Shown here: piece by piece, positions 24,294 through 25,389 of the stretch | Numbering within the stretch: position 1 is the stretch's first letter | Layout of the letters: every line of letters starts with the position of its first letter | Origin: Candidatus Sumerlaeota bacterium | Lineage (GTDB): Bacteria > Sumerlaeota > Sumerlaeia > JADFCT01 | Reading direction: 5' to 3' | Assembly (NCBI GenBank): GCA_026398575.1 | Contig: JAPLSP010000124.1 | Span: 1 to 25,389, forward strand | DNA: 25,389 bases | The notes under the pieces: model-generated | Told to the model about the DNA's origin: nothing | What the model saw: only the letters and a program-made list of their open reading frames with translations | Databases searched by the model: none | Position numbers and translations under genes: made by a program

Positions 24294-25276
24294 TTGAAGA
24301 ATTCCTCGACGTTCGGCTTTCCTGAGAGGTAGCCGAGAGAAGCCAGGAACGCATCCGCCTTGGACAAGGTTTCGAGGAAATACTTATTCTCATTGCGACC
24401 CTGATTGAAAAAACCATGCGCCTGGCCGTCAAAGCCCACCAGTTCGCATCGGGCGCCCGCGGCTTTCATCTTCGCCGCAAAAGCCTCGGCAGTCGCGTAA
24501 GGAACGGTTGTGTCAGCGCGCCCGTGAAAAACAATCGTAGGCGGCGCGCCCGAAGCGATGTGATGCGCCGGCGAGATGGTTTCCGGCTCGATGCCCAGGC
24601 GTTCGGCGGGAACTTTCGATCCGAAGCCGCCCAACGCCGCGCCGTCAAGCGGCGCAAGCACCAGCGCCGGATTGAACAAAACAAGAGCGTTGGGAACGGC
24701 GCTGACCGAAGAGTCCTCCCCCGGCTCATCCACGCCCGGCGCAAAAGCCGTGCAGGCCGCAATATGTCCGCCCGCCGAACCGCCTCCTGCCGCAATCCGC
24801 TTTGGGTCCACGCCCAGCCGCGCGGCGTTCTTCCTTACCCATCGCACGGCGGATTTCGCATCGCACACGCATTGAGTGGCTTTGACGCCATGCCGGGAGG
24901 ACACGCGATAGTCGGCCGAGATGGCCACCATCCCCCGCGACGCCAGATAGCGGCACTGAGGCTCGAATTGCGCAGGCGATCCCGAGGCCCAACCACCGCC
25001 AAAGAAGAAAATGATGGCCGGGCGCGGCGCCGCGTTCGTGGTATCCTGCGGGGCATAGATATATAGCTGCAGTTGCGTTTGGGTGGTGATCTTGTACGTT
25101 TCCACGCGCGCGCCGGGCATTTTCGGCGGATAACTAAATCCGCCTTGACCGCCGCCCTTGCGTCCATCCGCGCCAAGCTCGGCGCCGCGCGCGCCGGCCC
25201 CCAATGCGATCACGAATGGAACGACCAGAAAACAGACGAATAAGCGTTTCAGAAAACAGACGAACAAGCGTTTCAT
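24290..25276 (-). CDS. secreted alpha/beta-hydrolase (BD-FAE/acetyl-esterase-like)
   Basis: A 328-residue esterase-family protein. The likely triad is Ser167 in GGGSAGG, Asp255 in HGRADTTVP and His287 in DGQAHGFF. The oxyanion loop is FFGGGW (92-96), where HGGG is usual in the wider family; I recall the Phe form in related environmental esterases. The signal peptide begins with an 8-residue direct duplication (KRLFVCFL twice, residues 2-17) followed by VVPFVIALGAGARG. The ATG at 25276 is preceded by GAGAGG about 4 nt upstream. The family hydrolyses short acyl esters, including acetyl or feruloyl groups on plant polysaccharides; the substrate here is not known. It overlaps the next gene by ATGA. 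Confidence 0.92.
   Translation of the reverse strand: MKRLFVCFLKRLFVCFLVVPFVIALGAGARGAELGADGRKGGGQGGFSYPPKMPGARVETYKITTQTQLQLYIYAPQDTTNAAPRPAIIFFFGGGWASGSPAQFEPQCRYLASRGMVAISADYRVSSRHGVKATQCVCDAKSAVRWVRKNAARLGVDPKRIAAGGGSAGGHIAACTAFAPGVDEPGEDSSVSAVPNALVLFNPALVLAPLDGAALGGFGSKVPAERLGIEPETISPAHHIASGAPPTIVFHGRADTTVPYATAEAFAAKMKAAGARCELVGFDGQAHGFFNQGRNENKYFLETLSKADAFLASLGYLSGKPNVEEFFK
25226..25273 (-). repeat. 24-bp tandem duplication in the signal-peptide codons
   Basis: 25226-25249 and 25250-25273 differ at one base and each encodes KRLFVCFL. The duplication is in frame and immediately follows the start codon of the esterase. Confidence 0.93.
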
Positions 25277-25300
25277 ATTTCCTCTCCGGGGATGATTATG

Positions 25301-25345
25301 GCGACACTGGGAGCGACACTGGGAGCGCCGGCATCTTTGCCGGCG
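25301..25345. repeat. 12-mer direct repeat plus REP-like hairpin
   Basis: GCGACACTGGGA occurs twice in a row (25301-25324), followed by a hairpin with 8-bp stem CGCCGGCA / TGCCGGCG and TCTT loop (25326-25345). It lies upstream of the esterase. No promoter was recognised between 25277 and the window end. Confidence 0.75.
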
Positions 25346-25389
25346 AGTCCACCACGCTCTGACCTTGGCTGGAAATGAGTATAGCGATA

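Overview
The window comes from a GC-rich, non-model bacterium. All well-supported genes lie on the minus strand; the only plus-strand gene is a decayed remnant. The mix of long secreted calcium-loop proteins (FG-GAP propellers, dockerin and cohesin-like modules, Fn3, carboxypeptidase-regulatory-like folds), an orphan type II pseudopilin, C13/caspase-like domains and abundant short tandem repeats is what I associate with uncultured environmental phyla such as Sumerlaeota, Hydrogenedentota, Planctomycetota or Verrucomicrobiota. The sequence alone does not settle which. No rRNA, tRNA, CRISPR array or transposase gene was seen.

Layout, left to right. 1-92: large palindrome. 170-799: pseudopilin. 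919-6558: 1879-residue secreted protein with ten FG-GAP/VCBS repeats, two caspase-like C13 domains (the second lacks its catalytic Cys) and a C-terminal dockerin half. 6686-6777: second copy of the palindrome. 6862-11498: one large secreted gene split by a frameshift near 8420-8455. Its 5' part has ten Cys repeats of about 15 residues, four Fn3-like domains and a cohesin-dockerin-cohesin block; its 3' part is beta-rich and unrecognised. 11708-18194: three secreted proteins in tandem, each with a seven-blade FG-GAP propeller and a nearly identical 110-residue C-terminal module. 18277-18300: likely terminator. 18349-22250: a two-gene operon of a small HTH protein and a 1234-residue zinc-ribbon/degenerate cyclase/STAND ATPase/TPR regulator, with a strong promoter and a candidate operator at 22314-22366. 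22469-22821: truncated secreted-enzyme remnant, divergent from that operon. 22893-25276: two overlapping genes for a secreted protein of unknown function and a secreted alpha/beta-hydrolase.

How they may work together (inference). 919-18194 looks like a cell-surface or extracellular module: a cohesin-bearing scaffold next to a dockerin-tagged protease-like protein, plus three propeller proteins with a common C-terminal module. The HTH/ATPase pair looks like a local regulator, and the last two genes like secreted carbohydrate or ester processing.

A second theme is repeat invasion. Heptamers (CGYAATC, GATTGAC) and decamers (GTCCRTGNNN) sit between genes, and heptamer-like sequence is also spliced in frame into at least two genes. 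The two 92-bp palindromes have identical 40-12-40 geometry and base-pair-compensating differences.
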